This document shows, piece after piece, positions 24,693 to 34,746 of a DNA stretch of 38,912 nucleotides; positions within the stretch are counted from its first letter, which is position 1, and each line of letters starts with the position of its first letter. Origin of the DNA: Mycobacterium sp. (lineage in GTDB: Bacteria > Actinomycetota > Actinomycetes > Mycobacteriales > Mycobacteriaceae); assembly GCA_025965975.1 (NCBI GenBank), contig JAOPVX010000437.1:1-38912 (forward strand). The letters are read 5' to 3'. The position numbers and the translations under genes were made by a program. Under the pieces are notes generated by a model. That model ran no database searches and was not told the DNA's origin. It saw nothing but the letters and a program-made list of their open reading frames with translations.

Positions 24693-25831
24693 CGACCACG
24701 CAGAAGAACGGGGTCGGGGATCGGCGGACTCGTCGCAGCCCTGGAATTGGCGCGCGTCTGCTGTTGGCCCAGGCTCTGGTGCTTCTGGCCGGGGGCGCCA
24801 CCACGTGGATCGTCGCGGTCCTCGTTGGACCGCCGTTGTTTCGCGAACACTTCCGCCGCGCCGGCATGGCCCACTCGCCGACCGAACAGTTCCACGCCGA
24901 GCAGGCCTATCGCTATGCCACGGCGATCTCGATTGCCGTCGCGATCGGCGTCGCCGCAGTGACCGCACTGCTGGTGACCGGATACTTCAGCCGCCGTCTG
25001 CAACGTTCGGTCGCCGAGGTGTCCTCGGCCGCCAGTGCGGTCGCCGACGGCCACTACGACATTCGCGTCTCTCCTTTGGGTCTGGGTGAGGATTTCGCCA
25101 ATCTGGCGCGGGCCTTCAACCAGATGGCCGAACGACTCGAATCGGTGGAGACGACCCGTCGACAGTTGTTCGGTGACCTCGCCCACGAGATCCGCACGCC
25201 GGTCTCGGTACTCGAGGCCTACATGGAGGCGGTGGAAGACGGTGTGAAGACCCTTGACCGCGATACCGTTGCGACGCTTCGGGATCAGATGGGCCGGCTG
25301 GTCCGCTTCTCCGAGGATTTCGCTGCACTCGCCCAAGCCGAAGAAGGCCATGGCTCGATCGCGGCGCAATGGCTAGACCCCCGAACATTGGTCGCGGCGA
25401 CGTTGTCCACCGCGGCCGACCGCTATGCCGCCAAGGAAGTGATGCTGCGATCCGACCTTGCGCCCGACTTGCCCCTGGTGTGGGTGGACCCGCAACGCAT
25501 CTCCCAAGTGCTGGGCAACCTACTGGACAATGCGCTGCGCCACACTGGGCCGCAGGGGCACGTCGAGGTCGTTGCCACCTCAGACACCAGCCAGCTCACC
25601 ATCACCATTACCGACAGCGGGGACGGCATCGCTGCAGAGCAGCTGCCGCACGTGTTCGACCGTTTCTACCGTGCCGACGTCGCTCGCGACAGACGCCACG
25701 GCGGCGCAGGAATCGGACTGGCCATCGCCAAGGCCATCACCGAAGCCCACGGCGGCCGCATCAGAGCAGCCAGCCGCGGACCCGACATGGGAAGCACCTT
25801 CACCGTCACGGTGCCGATCCAGCCCGGCTGA
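24689..25831 (+). CDS. sensor histidine kinase
   Basis: A 380-residue membrane kinase starting at GTG 24689, overlapping the regulator stop (GTGA). Two membrane helices (about 22-50 and 78-99) bound a short extracytoplasmic loop of about 28 residues, rich in His (REHFRRAGMAHSPTEQFHAE), a possible metal-binding sensor. HAMP lies at about 100-152, HisKA has His166 (GDLAHEIRTPVS), and the ATPase domain has NLLDNALRHT, DSGDGIAAEQL and GGAGIGLAIAKA. It would phosphorylate Asp62 of the partner. Intact. Confidence 0.93.
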   Translation: MTTTQKNGVGDRRTRRSPGIGARLLLAQALVLLAGGATTWIVAVLVGPPLFREHFRRAGMAHSPTEQFHAEQAYRYATAISIAVAIGVAAVTALLVTGYFSRRLQRSVAEVSSAASAVADGHYDIRVSPLGLGEDFANLARAFNQMAERLESVETTRRQLFGDLAHEIRTPVSVLEAYMEAVEDGVKTLDRDTVATLRDQMGRLVRFSEDFAALAQAEEGHGSIAAQWLDPRTLVAATLSTAADRYAAKEVMLRSDLAPDLPLVWVDPQRISQVLGNLLDNALRHTGPQGHVEVVATSDTSQLTITITDSGDGIAAEQLPHVFDRFYRADVARDRRHGGAGIGLAIAKAITEAHGGRIRAASRGPDMGSTFTVTVPIQPG

Positions 25832-25879
25832 TCGCGACCCCGCCTGTGAGGGAGGCAGGATCCGGGGTGAGCGTCCGCT

Positions 25880-26596
25880 CTACAGCGAGGCCAGCATCTT
25901 GGTCATGGTGTCGATCTCCTGCTGCTGGCTGGTCACGATCGAGCGCGCCATGGCCGTCGCCGCGGGATACTGGCCAGTGTTGATCTCGTTCTGCGCCATG
26001 CTGATCGCGCCCTGGTGATGGGTGATCATCTGGGTCAAGAACAGCTTGCTGGCCTCCACGCCCTGGGCGTTCTGCAAAGCGGTCATGTCCGCGTCCGACA
26101 TCATCCCGTCCATCCCCGGCTTGCCGGGCATGCCGGGCATGCCGCTCATCCCAGGCATCCCGGGCATCATGCTCTGGCCCGGCGTGGTTGACGGGCTCGG
26201 CATCATGCTGTGGCTGGGCATCCCGCCACCGGGCGTCATCGGCATGGTCGCCATCCCCCATTGACTCAGCCAGGTTTGCATCTGCTGGATCTCGGGGCCC
26301 TGGGCGGCTTTGATCTGCTTGGCCAAATCCGTTACGCGAGGATCCATCCCCTGCTTGCCCAACACCATGTCGCTCATCTCGACCGCCTGCTGGTGATGGG
26401 GAATCATTTGTCGGGCGAACATGGCATCAGCTTGGTTGTGCGCCTCAATGGCCGACGTCGCCGTCGTGGTCGCGGCCGTCGGCGGCGCCGTTGACTGACC
26501 CGCCTGATCGTTGCTCTTGGGACTGCTACACGCGCCCACGGTCAACAGCACCGCCATTGCGGCGACACCGACCGCCACGTTCCTTCTACTCGACAC
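25880..26596 (-). CDS. DUF305 lipoprotein with a Met-rich insert
   Basis: A 238-residue exported protein. The signal peptide ends in the lipobox VGAC (Cys23), so it is probably a lipoprotein on the outer face of the membrane. Two DUF305 halves contain the paired His motifs MIPHHQQAVEM and MITHHQGAISM. Between them, residues about 115-171 are unusually rich in Met, Pro and Gly (repeats of GMPGM), a pattern that suits Cu(I) or Ag(I) binding. I chose GTG 26596, which has AGGAAAGGA upstream; longer frames add 77 residues without a signal peptide. It is divergent from DUF302 and shares the regulator's tandem repeat. Confidence 0.88.
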   Translation of the reverse strand: MSSRRNVAVGVAAMAVLLTVGACSSPKSNDQAGQSTAPPTAATTTATSAIEAHNQADAMFARQMIPHHQQAVEMSDMVLGKQGMDPRVTDLAKQIKAAQGPEIQQMQTWLSQWGMATMPMTPGGGMPSHSMMPSPSTTPGQSMMPGMPGMSGMPGMPGKPGMDGMMSDADMTALQNAQGVEASKLFLTQMITHHQGAISMAQNEINTGQYPAATAMARSIVTSQQQEIDTMTKMLASL

Positions 26597-26688
26597 GACG
26601 AGTCCTTTCCTCGATTCACGGCCAGGTAGGCGTAGGCGCGCCACCCCGTCCTCGAGCGTGCTCGCGGCTGGTATGGCTCTCCTAGTCG

Positions 26689-26710
26689 TTCTATGAAGAT
26701 TCGATAAAGA
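26689..26710 (+). promoter_or_regulatory. tandem 11-bp repeat in the DUF305/DUF302 divergent region
   Basis: TTCTATGAAGA directly followed by TTCGATAAAGA, matching 20 of 22 bases of the site before the response regulator. It lies 93 nt upstream of the DUF305 start and 80 nt upstream of the DUF302 start. Orientation relative to DUF302 is the same as relative to the regulator gene. Candidate target of the adjacent two-component system. Confidence 0.65.
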
Positions 26711-26790
26711 ACCGCCGACGACGTTGGTACCGAGCCTTCCGCAGAGCACCCTGGCGTTACTGCCCCATAGCCACGACCGAGAGGACCGAC

Positions 26791-27204
26791 ATGAGCATCG
26801 CCTTGTCGACCAGCCTGCACGCCTCATTCGCCGATGCGCTCATCCGCACTCGAGATGCCCTGGCGGAGCATGGCTTTGGCGTCCTGACCGAGATCGACAT
26901 GAAGGCGACACTCAAGGCGAAGCTTGGCGAGGACATCGAGGACTACGTCATCCTCGGCGCCTGCAACCCGCCGCTGGCGCATCGGGCGGTGAACGCAGAC
27001 CGTCAGATCGGCTTGCTGTTGCCGTGCAACGTCGTCGTGCGCGCCGACCTCACCGACGACGAGTCCGTCATCGTCGAGGCGATGAACCCCCAGATACTCG
27101 TCGAGGTGACCGGTGAACCCGCACTGCGCGAGATCGCCAACGAGGTCACGACGAAGATGCAGGCAGCCATCGACTCCCTGCACGCGGCGGCTCCACAGTC
27201 ATAA
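26791..27204 (+). CDS. DUF302 domain-containing protein
   Basis: A 137-residue cytosolic protein that is a single DUF302 domain: TRDALAEHGFGVLTEIDMKATLKAKLG, YVILGACNPPLAHRAV, IGLLLPCNVVV, and the terminal helix REIANEVTTKMQAAID. GAGAGGA lies 6 nt upstream of ATG 26791. The family's role is unknown, though it is often induced with metal or stress genes. One Cys in GACNPP and one in LLPCN are conserved in the family. It is divergent from DUF305 with a shared control region. Confidence 0.88.
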   Translation: MSIALSTSLHASFADALIRTRDALAEHGFGVLTEIDMKATLKAKLGEDIEDYVILGACNPPLAHRAVNADRQIGLLLPCNVVVRADLTDDESVIVEAMNPQILVEVTGEPALREIANEVTTKMQAAIDSLHAAAPQS

Positions 27205-27284
27205 CCGCGGCCCGACAGGCCTGATGCGCGACAGCCAGAAACTGAACGGCCTCCGCACCCCCACGACCGCGCCGGCGACGGGTG

Positions 27285-28729
<1,445 letters not shown>

Positions 28730-28940
28730 TACTGGTGGAGTGGACGTATTCGAAACGTGCGCTATTCCTCCGCGGGGGCCGCCCGCTACCTGTGCCGCTT
28801 TGTGTTCACCGGGGGTCCATCACCTGATTTCGGTCGCTGTCGATGCACTAGCACTTGGGATAACGCGGCGTCCGGAACGCCCTTGCGCGGTAATCAGGCC
28901 GACTCTCGAAAGCAAGGAGTAGCGGCGCGGCTTGGCCGTA

Positions 28941-29687
28941 TTAGTCGAGTGTTTCCCAGAAGCGGTTAAGGGCCACCGCGCCGCGAGCTGGGTCCTGCAC
29001 CATCCACCAGTGTCCGAGCCCGTCGAGCACCTCCGTGCGCGCTCCGGCTCGGTCGGCCGCCCGCCGTCGGATCTCCTCGGAGCCGATGTATGGATCCTCG
29101 GTGGCCAGCAGTGAAAGTCCCGGCCGAGCGGCGGCGTTCGCCAGCGCGCGGCCGGCCTCGGCCATGGCTGGTTGGCGAGCCGAGCGGTACAACAACAAGA
29201 TTGCCCGACCCATCTCCGGGCCTTGGGCTGCGGCGATCGAGGTTGCGATGTCCAGCGGTATACCCAGCGCGACCATCTGTTCGGCCCGGTCACCGACCGT
29301 GCCGCCCAGCATGGTGTCGACCAGCTGCTCGCCGTCGCCCGGGGTCTGCCATACCTGGGCGAGGTCGTGCCAAACGTAGTCTGGGTCGAACAACCCGACG
29401 ACGTCGCTGGCCCAGCTGCGCACCAGCTCGGGTCGATGCATCGCCACGTTCACGACGTGGCCGCCGCCCCAGTCGTGACCGACCAGGTCGATCGGTTCGT
29501 CGACGCCCTCCAGCTCGCCCTCGAGCCAGTCGCGGTAGTCCAGGTAGGTCGCCGGGAAGTCGTCGGGTAGTAGGGTGCCGAATCCCGGCGGTGACAGCCG
29601 CACCACATCGTCGTGCCCGAGGGCATCGACCAGCGGGCCCCAGATCGCTTCGGTCTCCGGATTGCCGTGCACCAGAACCACAGTCAT
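28941..29687 (-). CDS. alpha/beta hydrolase, haloalkane dehalogenase/epoxide hydrolase-like
   Basis: A 248-residue alpha/beta-hydrolase. The oxyanion motif HGNPETEAIW is near residue 7. The nucleophile elbow is GHDWGG with Asp, not Ser, which points to ester-intermediate enzymes such as epoxide hydrolases and dehalogenases. An acid is suggested by LLATEDPYIG and the His by LDGLGHWWMVQDP. I chose ATG 29687 (MTVVLVHGN). It lies 105 nt downstream of the FAD monooxygenase on the same strand; a monooxygenase making an epoxide and a hydrolase opening it would form a logical pair, which is inference. Confidence 0.85.
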   Translation of the reverse strand: MTVVLVHGNPETEAIWGPLVDALGHDDVVRLSPPGFGTLLPDDFPATYLDYRDWLEGELEGVDEPIDLVGHDWGGGHVVNVAMHRPELVRSWASDVVGLFDPDYVWHDLAQVWQTPGDGEQLVDTMLGGTVGDRAEQMVALGIPLDIATSIAAAQGPEMGRAILLLYRSARQPAMAEAGRALANAAARPGLSLLATEDPYIGSEEIRRRAADRAGARTEVLDGLGHWWMVQDPARGAVALNRFWETLD

Positions 29688-29792
29688 GGTGAACATCCTG
29701 GCACGTGCAACGGCGAGGCAGGGCCGTTTGGCGGGGCATCGGGTGATCGCTACGGCGGGAGCGGAGAATTCGTGGCTTCAGTCCTTCGCGGA

Positions 29793-31223
29793 CTAATCCG
29801 ACAACGTGTCTGGTAACGGCGTATGACCGTCAACTCGGCCAGCCACCTCAGCCAGGCGAGGTTGCGAATCACGTTGCCGGCGACGCAGATTGACGGTCGC
29901 GACCCTGGTGATGAACAAGGGATTAAGCAGACGGGCCGGCGGGTCGACAAGGCCGGTGACCTTGAAGAACTGGCTGACGACCGCGGCGTCGGACTCACAG
30001 GCGCTCAGCACCCAGTCCACAAATCGGCTGCTAGCCCGCATCGACGTCGTCCGTCGCCCTTCCACCTCCGGGAAAGCCAGGTCAGAACCCGCCCCGATCT
30101 GCCAGGCCACACCGATCCCTTTCGCCGCGGCGCGAAAGTATCGCCGTGGCAGGTCGGTGACGCCACCATGCAGACAGTCCCGTAGGGCCACCGCGTCCAA
30201 CGCCGCCACCGACATTCCTTGCCCGTAGATCGGATTGAAGCTACATATTGCATCACCGCAGACCAGCAGACCGTCGGGCAATCGCCGCATCTTGTCGTAG
30301 CGTCGCCACTGGCTGGACGGCATGCGGTGCTGTACCACCGGCCCGATCGGTTCGCCGGCGCGCACCGCCGCCAGCAGGTGGTCCGGCGCGTACTCCTGGG
30401 CGAACGACAGCATGCCGGCCAGCTCACGCGGCGGCTCGTGCCCCACCATCCCGAAGACCGTGAATATCCACGTGTCATTCTCACAGCCGGTCAAAAACAT
30501 CCCCGTTGGCCGGCCCGGTGCTGGGCTGACGAGGGCAAGCATTTCCTTCAGAGTGCCCGGCGGGATCCGCAGCAGTTGGCTGACGTAGGTCGTATGCATG
30601 ACGATGTGGTCCTCAACTGGTCGCCCATACCCGAGGCTCTCCAGAAAGGCTGGCGTATGGGCACCGCGGCCCATCGCATCCATGACTACGTCGGCCGTCA
30701 ACTCCTGTTGGGCCCCGCCCTCATGGTTGACCACCCGCACGCCGGTGACGCGACTCCGGTCCGCGGTCGACGTCAACTCGGCCACGTCCTGGCCGCCGAG
30801 GATCGTCACGTTGGGGGTCTCCTCTAGGCGCCGCCGGACATGGCACTCCAGGAACGGCCTGCTCGGCATATACATACCGATTGCATCGTCATCGAGGGCA
30901 ACCTTGCCGGACTGGAGCACCTGGTGGCCGCCGTAGGACAAGTGAATCTTTGATAGCTCCCCGTCATCCCAAACGGGAGCACCGTCGGCGACCAGATCCT
31001 GGAGAATGCCCGAAAAGAGCTCGTCCAAGACTTGAGCACCCCGGGGCAGCAGTACATGGACATGCCGACCCTGCGGTACTCCCCGCCGGTTAGCAGGATC
31101 GTCGAGCAACACATCTCGTTCGACCACAGTGACGGTCCGGAAAAAATCGGCGAGCACTCTCGCGGCGAGCAGCCCGCCCATGCTCGCCCCCAGAACGACC
31201 GCACGCTCACCCAATACCGGCAT
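29793..31223 (-). CDS. FAD-dependent monooxygenase (squalene epoxidase-like)
   Basis: A 476-residue flavoprotein. The FAD-binding start is VVLGASMGGLLAARVL (a GxSxGG form of the dinucleotide fold), the second conserved acidic residue lies in VVERD, the DAMGRGAHTP motif is near residue 190, and the GD motif GDAICSFNPIYGQGMSVAALDA is near residue 350. Members hydroxylate or epoxidise lipophilic substrates using NAD(P)H and O2. I chose ATG 31223 (MPVLGERAVVLG); an upstream in-frame start overlaps the small ORF. It lies in the insert that splits the recombinase and is upstream of the alpha/beta hydrolase. Confidence 0.88.
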   Translation of the reverse strand: MPVLGERAVVLGASMGGLLAARVLADFFRTVTVVERDVLLDDPANRRGVPQGRHVHVLLPRGAQVLDELFSGILQDLVADGAPVWDDGELSKIHLSYGGHQVLQSGKVALDDDAIGMYMPSRPFLECHVRRRLEETPNVTILGGQDVAELTSTADRSRVTGVRVVNHEGGAQQELTADVVMDAMGRGAHTPAFLESLGYGRPVEDHIVMHTTYVSQLLRIPPGTLKEMLALVSPAPGRPTGMFLTGCENDTWIFTVFGMVGHEPPRELAGMLSFAQEYAPDHLLAAVRAGEPIGPVVQHRMPSSQWRRYDKMRRLPDGLLVCGDAICSFNPIYGQGMSVAALDAVALRDCLHGGVTDLPRRYFRAAAKGIGVAWQIGAGSDLAFPEVEGRRTTSMRASSRFVDWVLSACESDAAVVSQFFKVTGLVDPPARLLNPLFITRVATVNLRRRQRDSQPRLAEVAGRVDGHTPLPDTLSD

Positions 31224-31401
31224 GGCGAAACCCCTTACTCGCCGTCGGGCGGTCGAGCCGTCGAGATGAGTAAAGTAGCCGCAGTTCACGGGCCGTAGCC
31301 GCGACGGGTTCGGGCACCTCGTTCGGTACTTCGCCCACGACCGTCGCGTCGGCGGGATATCGCACCTCGATACGCAGGTCGCGAACCTTCGTCTCAGTCA
31401 T
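31207..31401 (-). CDS. small hypothetical protein upstream of the FAD monooxygenase
   Basis: A 64-residue frame starting MTETKVRDLRIEVRYPADATV, overlapping the monooxygenase start by 17 nt. The composition (Asp, Arg, Glu and Val mixed) is protein-like, and no other frame here is. A signal peptide or domain is not visible. It may be a coupled leader or a small partner of the monooxygenase. Confidence 0.45.
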   Translation of the reverse strand: MTETKVRDLRIEVRYPADATVVGEVPNEVPEPVAATARELRLLYSSRRLDRPTASKGFRHAGIG

Positions 31402-31915
31402 CGGCCGATCCCCGTTCTTGCACATTTACTGGGTGTCCGCTGAGTATCACCCCGCCGGGACAGGTTGCACTGAGTAATCGACTACTCGAATAGCCTGTAT
31501 GCACTTCTCGTGGGCAGCGGCGGCGAGCGGCGGAATCTGGCATCCATTTCCCGTTGCCGCCGACCGGCCGAAGCCGCGACGATCGACCGGTAGTTGTCGC
31601 TTGCCTGCACCAGCCCGTTCCAGCCGCGCGTGGGACGAGCCGGCTAACCGGGTCTGTCGCATGCCGGCACAGTCCCGACGGCCGTACTCGCTGTTGCATC
31701 AAATACAACGTGATTGCGCTAGATACCCACGACCAATTCTCCGTTCAGGGAATGGGTGCCGCGGCGCAGTGGGCCAGCGATTGTTGCTCACTAGTCCAGA
31801 AGCGAGGACAGGGCAATCTGATTGCAGCAGAACCTATTTCGGCGACTTTGGCCTACCGTCCGTCATGTCGTGTCATGCGATAGTCGGCTCCGAGCAGCGG
31901 CGTGTAATCCCGTTT
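31402..31915. other. non-coding end of the insert
   Basis: About 510 nt upstream of the monooxygenase operon, up to the junction with the recombinase. It should contain the cassette promoter; none stands out. A plus-strand frame (31499-31924) has no recognisable domain and crosses the junction into the recombinase. Confidence 0.4.
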
Positions 31916-33004
31916 TTCGCTTGATCGCATGCCGGTGAGGTAAGCGATCACGATGAAGCAGGCGGTATTGAGGTGCGCGACAAGGGCTCCGATCTGGAAG
32001 TGGTCGATGTTATGGATCCAGGGCCGGTCATCGATGGTCGCGGTGATGGGGACATCGAGCGGGCACGGTCCTGGGTTTTCCCGCAGGTAGCGTTGCCACT
32101 TCGGATGCCGGAGGGTTTTCTCCACCGCGCCGGCGGGGCAACCGGTGATCCCGGCGATGTAGTTCCTGGCCATCGTCGGCTCACCTTTATGGCGGCCTGC
32201 GGGCAGTGGTTTGCCGGTGGACTCCAGATCGTGAAGGTAGGCGGGCAGCGCCGTCGTCCGAGCTGACCGCGGGCGATGTCCTGTGCCGGTGGCGATTGTG
32301 CGTAAGCGTTGATTCTCGGCGTGCCCGGCGAGGATGTCGCTGGCGAAGTCTTCGACGAACCGTAGCGCCCAGACCAGCAGCGGTCCCATGGTGGCGGGGG
32401 CGAGCGGGTCGGTCACGTTCTCGCCGGCCGGTCTTGCGGCTGAGAAGTATTCGTGAAAATCGCCGGTTTCCCAGGGTGGTGCCGCAAGACGCGCGAAAAC
32501 GGGAAGCAGCGGAGCGTAAGCGTGCAGTCGAGTGAGTGCCCCGAGATGGCTGACCGTGGTGTTTCGCGCCCACGTGCGCGTTGTCGTCAGGTAGGTGCTG
32601 TAGTCGGCGAGCATTTCCGGGGTGACTGCAGCAAGTTCGGTGATGCCGCGCTCATCGAGCCAGATGGCGAAGGATCGCCAGTCCAGGACGGTTTTGTGGG
32701 TGCGCAGCGCGCTGAGGTGGCCTCGCATGCGTGTCTTGCGGGCCAGCAGGGCGTCGGGCACCGGAAAGTTGAGCAGCACCCAACTGGCGAGACGGAATTG
32801 TTCGCGGAGTGTCACGGGGAACGCCGACCAATGAATGCGTGCTGTGCCGATGGAGGGGTTGGCGCTGGCGAATGTCATCAGCCAGGACTCGGCGTCGTAG
32901 CGGGGGATCAGTGCGCGGTGATCAGCGTCGACGGTCGACGGATCAATGATCGGGTCGCTAGGCCGCGGAGCGGCCAGGATGCCGGGGGTGAGAGCTGTCG
33001 TCAC
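31916..33004 (-). pseudogene. third tyrosine recombinase of the trio, N-terminal half (interrupted gene)
   Basis: Starts at GTG 33004, which overlaps the stop of the second recombinase (GTGA), and is open for 363 codons to LTGMRSSE, the Arg-I box with catalytic Arg360. It then crosses into the insert, adds about 20 foreign residues (KRDYTPLLGADYR...) and stops at 31853. The N-terminal core-binding region includes SFAIWLDERGITELAAVTPEML. The C-terminal half lies at 27695-28729. As it stands it lacks the HxxR and Tyr boxes. Confidence 0.85.
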
Positions 33005-34746
33005 TGGTCGTACTCCCGGTGCATCAGTGCCTCGATCACGGCACGGTCCTTGGTGCTGATTGAGGCGAGCGCATCGCTCCATTCGGCAGCGGTGAACGCG
33101 GAGTCCTTGAGGGCGCCCAGCCGGGCGAAGTGTTCGCGCCAGTCGTGATCCCACACCGCCGCCGGTAAGGCCGCGCGCAGTTCGGCTAACGATCGGTGCA
33201 GGTAGGCCAATCGTGGCAAATGACGCGGTGCGATGACCGCATTCGTGCACGCTAGACAGAGCAGAAACGAAGCGCGGCATGCCGATCCATGCGCGCTGAA
33301 GGGGCTGTTTAGGTAGTCACTGCAGTTGGCGGTCGCCGTGTCGGTGCCCGAGGGGGCGTCGTTGTTATCGGTGCTGATGCGTGCCGTCACCACTGCTTGG
33401 GCGTGGGCGATTGCGTGGTTGATGCCGTCAGCGATGACCGGAGCGGCCGCGTCGTGGGTCGCGGTCTCGGGCAGCAGGTAGACGCTGTCGTGGACGTCCT
33501 GGCTGTGCTGGGTGGGTGTGCGTCGGTGCAGGACCGTCACTGTTCTTCGCAGCCGGCGCAGGTTCATGGCAGTGATGCCCGTCGCCCTGTGCCACTGCCT
33601 AATGTCCTCGGCGTCGAAACCTGCACGAATGAGTGCGGTTCGATCCTTGACCAGTACTGGCCGCTGCAGATGCCACAGCAGCAAGCGGGGGGTGGGAGCG
33701 CCGTGCTCTTGCAAAAGGTCACGCGCGGGTTTCGTGGCGTCAAGGGCCTGCGTGATGAGGCGACCGGGTGAGGCCGGCCCCCAATCAGTGAGGTTGCGGG
33801 TCTCGTAGCGCGACGGCAAGCTGCGGCGTCGTTTCTCTAGCTCCACACGGTAGATCACTTGCTTGTTGTCCGGCTCGGGCATGGTCTCGGGGACGTTGAG
33901 CTCGGCGATTGGGGTGGAGTTCCAGCCGTAGGCGATCACCATCAGCACGGCAAGTGAGACCACTTCGACTTTCGTCAGGTAGAGCCTGCGCCAGCTGACT
34001 TCGGGATCTTTGCCGCCCAATACGGCGTCGTATTGGGGCTGTACCACTCGGTACCCGAGGGCCGCCTTTTCGACATCGAGCGGGACGTCGCCCGTGGTGG
34101 CGAGGTGGTTCAACGCCTGGCCGAGGAGGTCTTCGGCACTGTTGACCGGGAAGCGGCCGTTGCGCCAGTCGGTGAGGTGTTGGCGATTGTCGCGGATTCG
34201 TTGCGAGGCTTTGCGAAAGTTTTGTGCCGCAGTGGTCTTGATGGCCGCGAATTGTTCGGGGGTGTAGGCGGTTTCTGTCACCGGTGTCTTGGTGACGCGT
34301 TTGAGCGTCGCATCGCGGGTGGCGGTCGATAGCTGCGGATCGGTGCGCAGGAATGCACCGACCTTTCCGATTTGTCGGCGGCCGATCTCGCCGGTTGGGC
34401 GGCTGATGCGCCAGTGATGCCAGATGGCCGGCGTGATGTCGCACAGGTCGTGGGGCGCCCGGTCTTGTGCAACGAGGTATCTGGTGAATGTACCGATGAG
34501 AGACCACATCTCGTTGCTTGTGGCTACCGATCGCCACGGGCCGTCGGCCCGAACTTGTCGAGCGAATGCCGCTGCTAGCGAGCGCTTGAGCGGCAGGTAC
34601 CCGTGCAGCTCGTCGAAGTCGTAGACCGCAAGCTGGTCACCTTTTTCGTCGGTGTGGGTGACGATCAGGCCGGTGTTGTCGAGCACTGCTGGTCGTCGGT
34701 ACTCACCCGCGGGTAAGGCTGCCGGTGACCCGCTTGGCACGATCAT
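33001..34746 (-). CDS. second tyrosine recombinase-like protein of the trio
   Basis: A 581-residue protein starting at ATG 34746 (ATGA overlap with the first recombinase). It resembles the large middle member of recombinase trios. A recombinase-like core with a degenerate catalytic region (MNLRRLRRTVTVLHRRTPTQHSQDVHDSVYLL) is followed by a C-terminal Cys cluster (ANCSDYLNSPF, CRASFLLCLACTN) that could bind zinc. The classical RHRY set is not cleanly recognisable, so it may be structural or use variant residues. Intact; codes with the flanking recombinases in one operon. Confidence 0.75.
   Translation of the reverse strand: MIVPSGSPAALPAGEYRRPAVLDNTGLIVTHTDEKGDQLAVYDFDELHGYLPLKRSLAAAFARQVRADGPWRSVATSNEMWSLIGTFTRYLVAQDRAPHDLCDITPAIWHHWRISRPTGEIGRRQIGKVGAFLRTDPQLSTATRDATLKRVTKTPVTETAYTPEQFAAIKTTAAQNFRKASQRIRDNRQHLTDWRNGRFPVNSAEDLLGQALNHLATTGDVPLDVEKAALGYRVVQPQYDAVLGGKDPEVSWRRLYLTKVEVVSLAVLMVIAYGWNSTPIAELNVPETMPEPDNKQVIYRVELEKRRRSLPSRYETRNLTDWGPASPGRLITQALDATKPARDLLQEHGAPTPRLLLWHLQRPVLVKDRTALIRAGFDAEDIRQWHRATGITAMNLRRLRRTVTVLHRRTPTQHSQDVHDSVYLLPETATHDAAAPVIADGINHAIAHAQAVVTARISTDNNDAPSGTDTATANCSDYLNSPFSAHGSACRASFLLCLACTNAVIAPRHLPRLAYLHRSLAELRAALPAAVWDHDWREHFARLGALKDSAFTAAEWSDALASISTKDRAVIEALMHREYDQ

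Larger units (their letters stand above)
28730..31915. mobile_element. 3.2-kb insert splitting the third recombinase gene
   Basis: The 3186 bp between the two halves of the recombinase gene. It carries an alpha/beta hydrolase, an FAD monooxygenase and a small upstream ORF, all on the minus strand. No transposase, terminal inverted repeat or target duplication was found at its ends, so the mechanism of arrival is unknown. The outer about 210 nt (left) and 510 nt (right) hold no recognised gene. Boundaries are set by protein continuity and could shift by a base or two. Confidence 0.7.

Noticed and set aside
23904-24968. 354-codon minus-strand frame opposite the response regulator
   Set aside because: Antisense shadow of an intact two-component pair.
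28730-31915. Insert as a simple transposon with target duplication
   Set aside because: Host bases on both sides were compared; no duplication beyond one base and no terminal inverted repeats were found.
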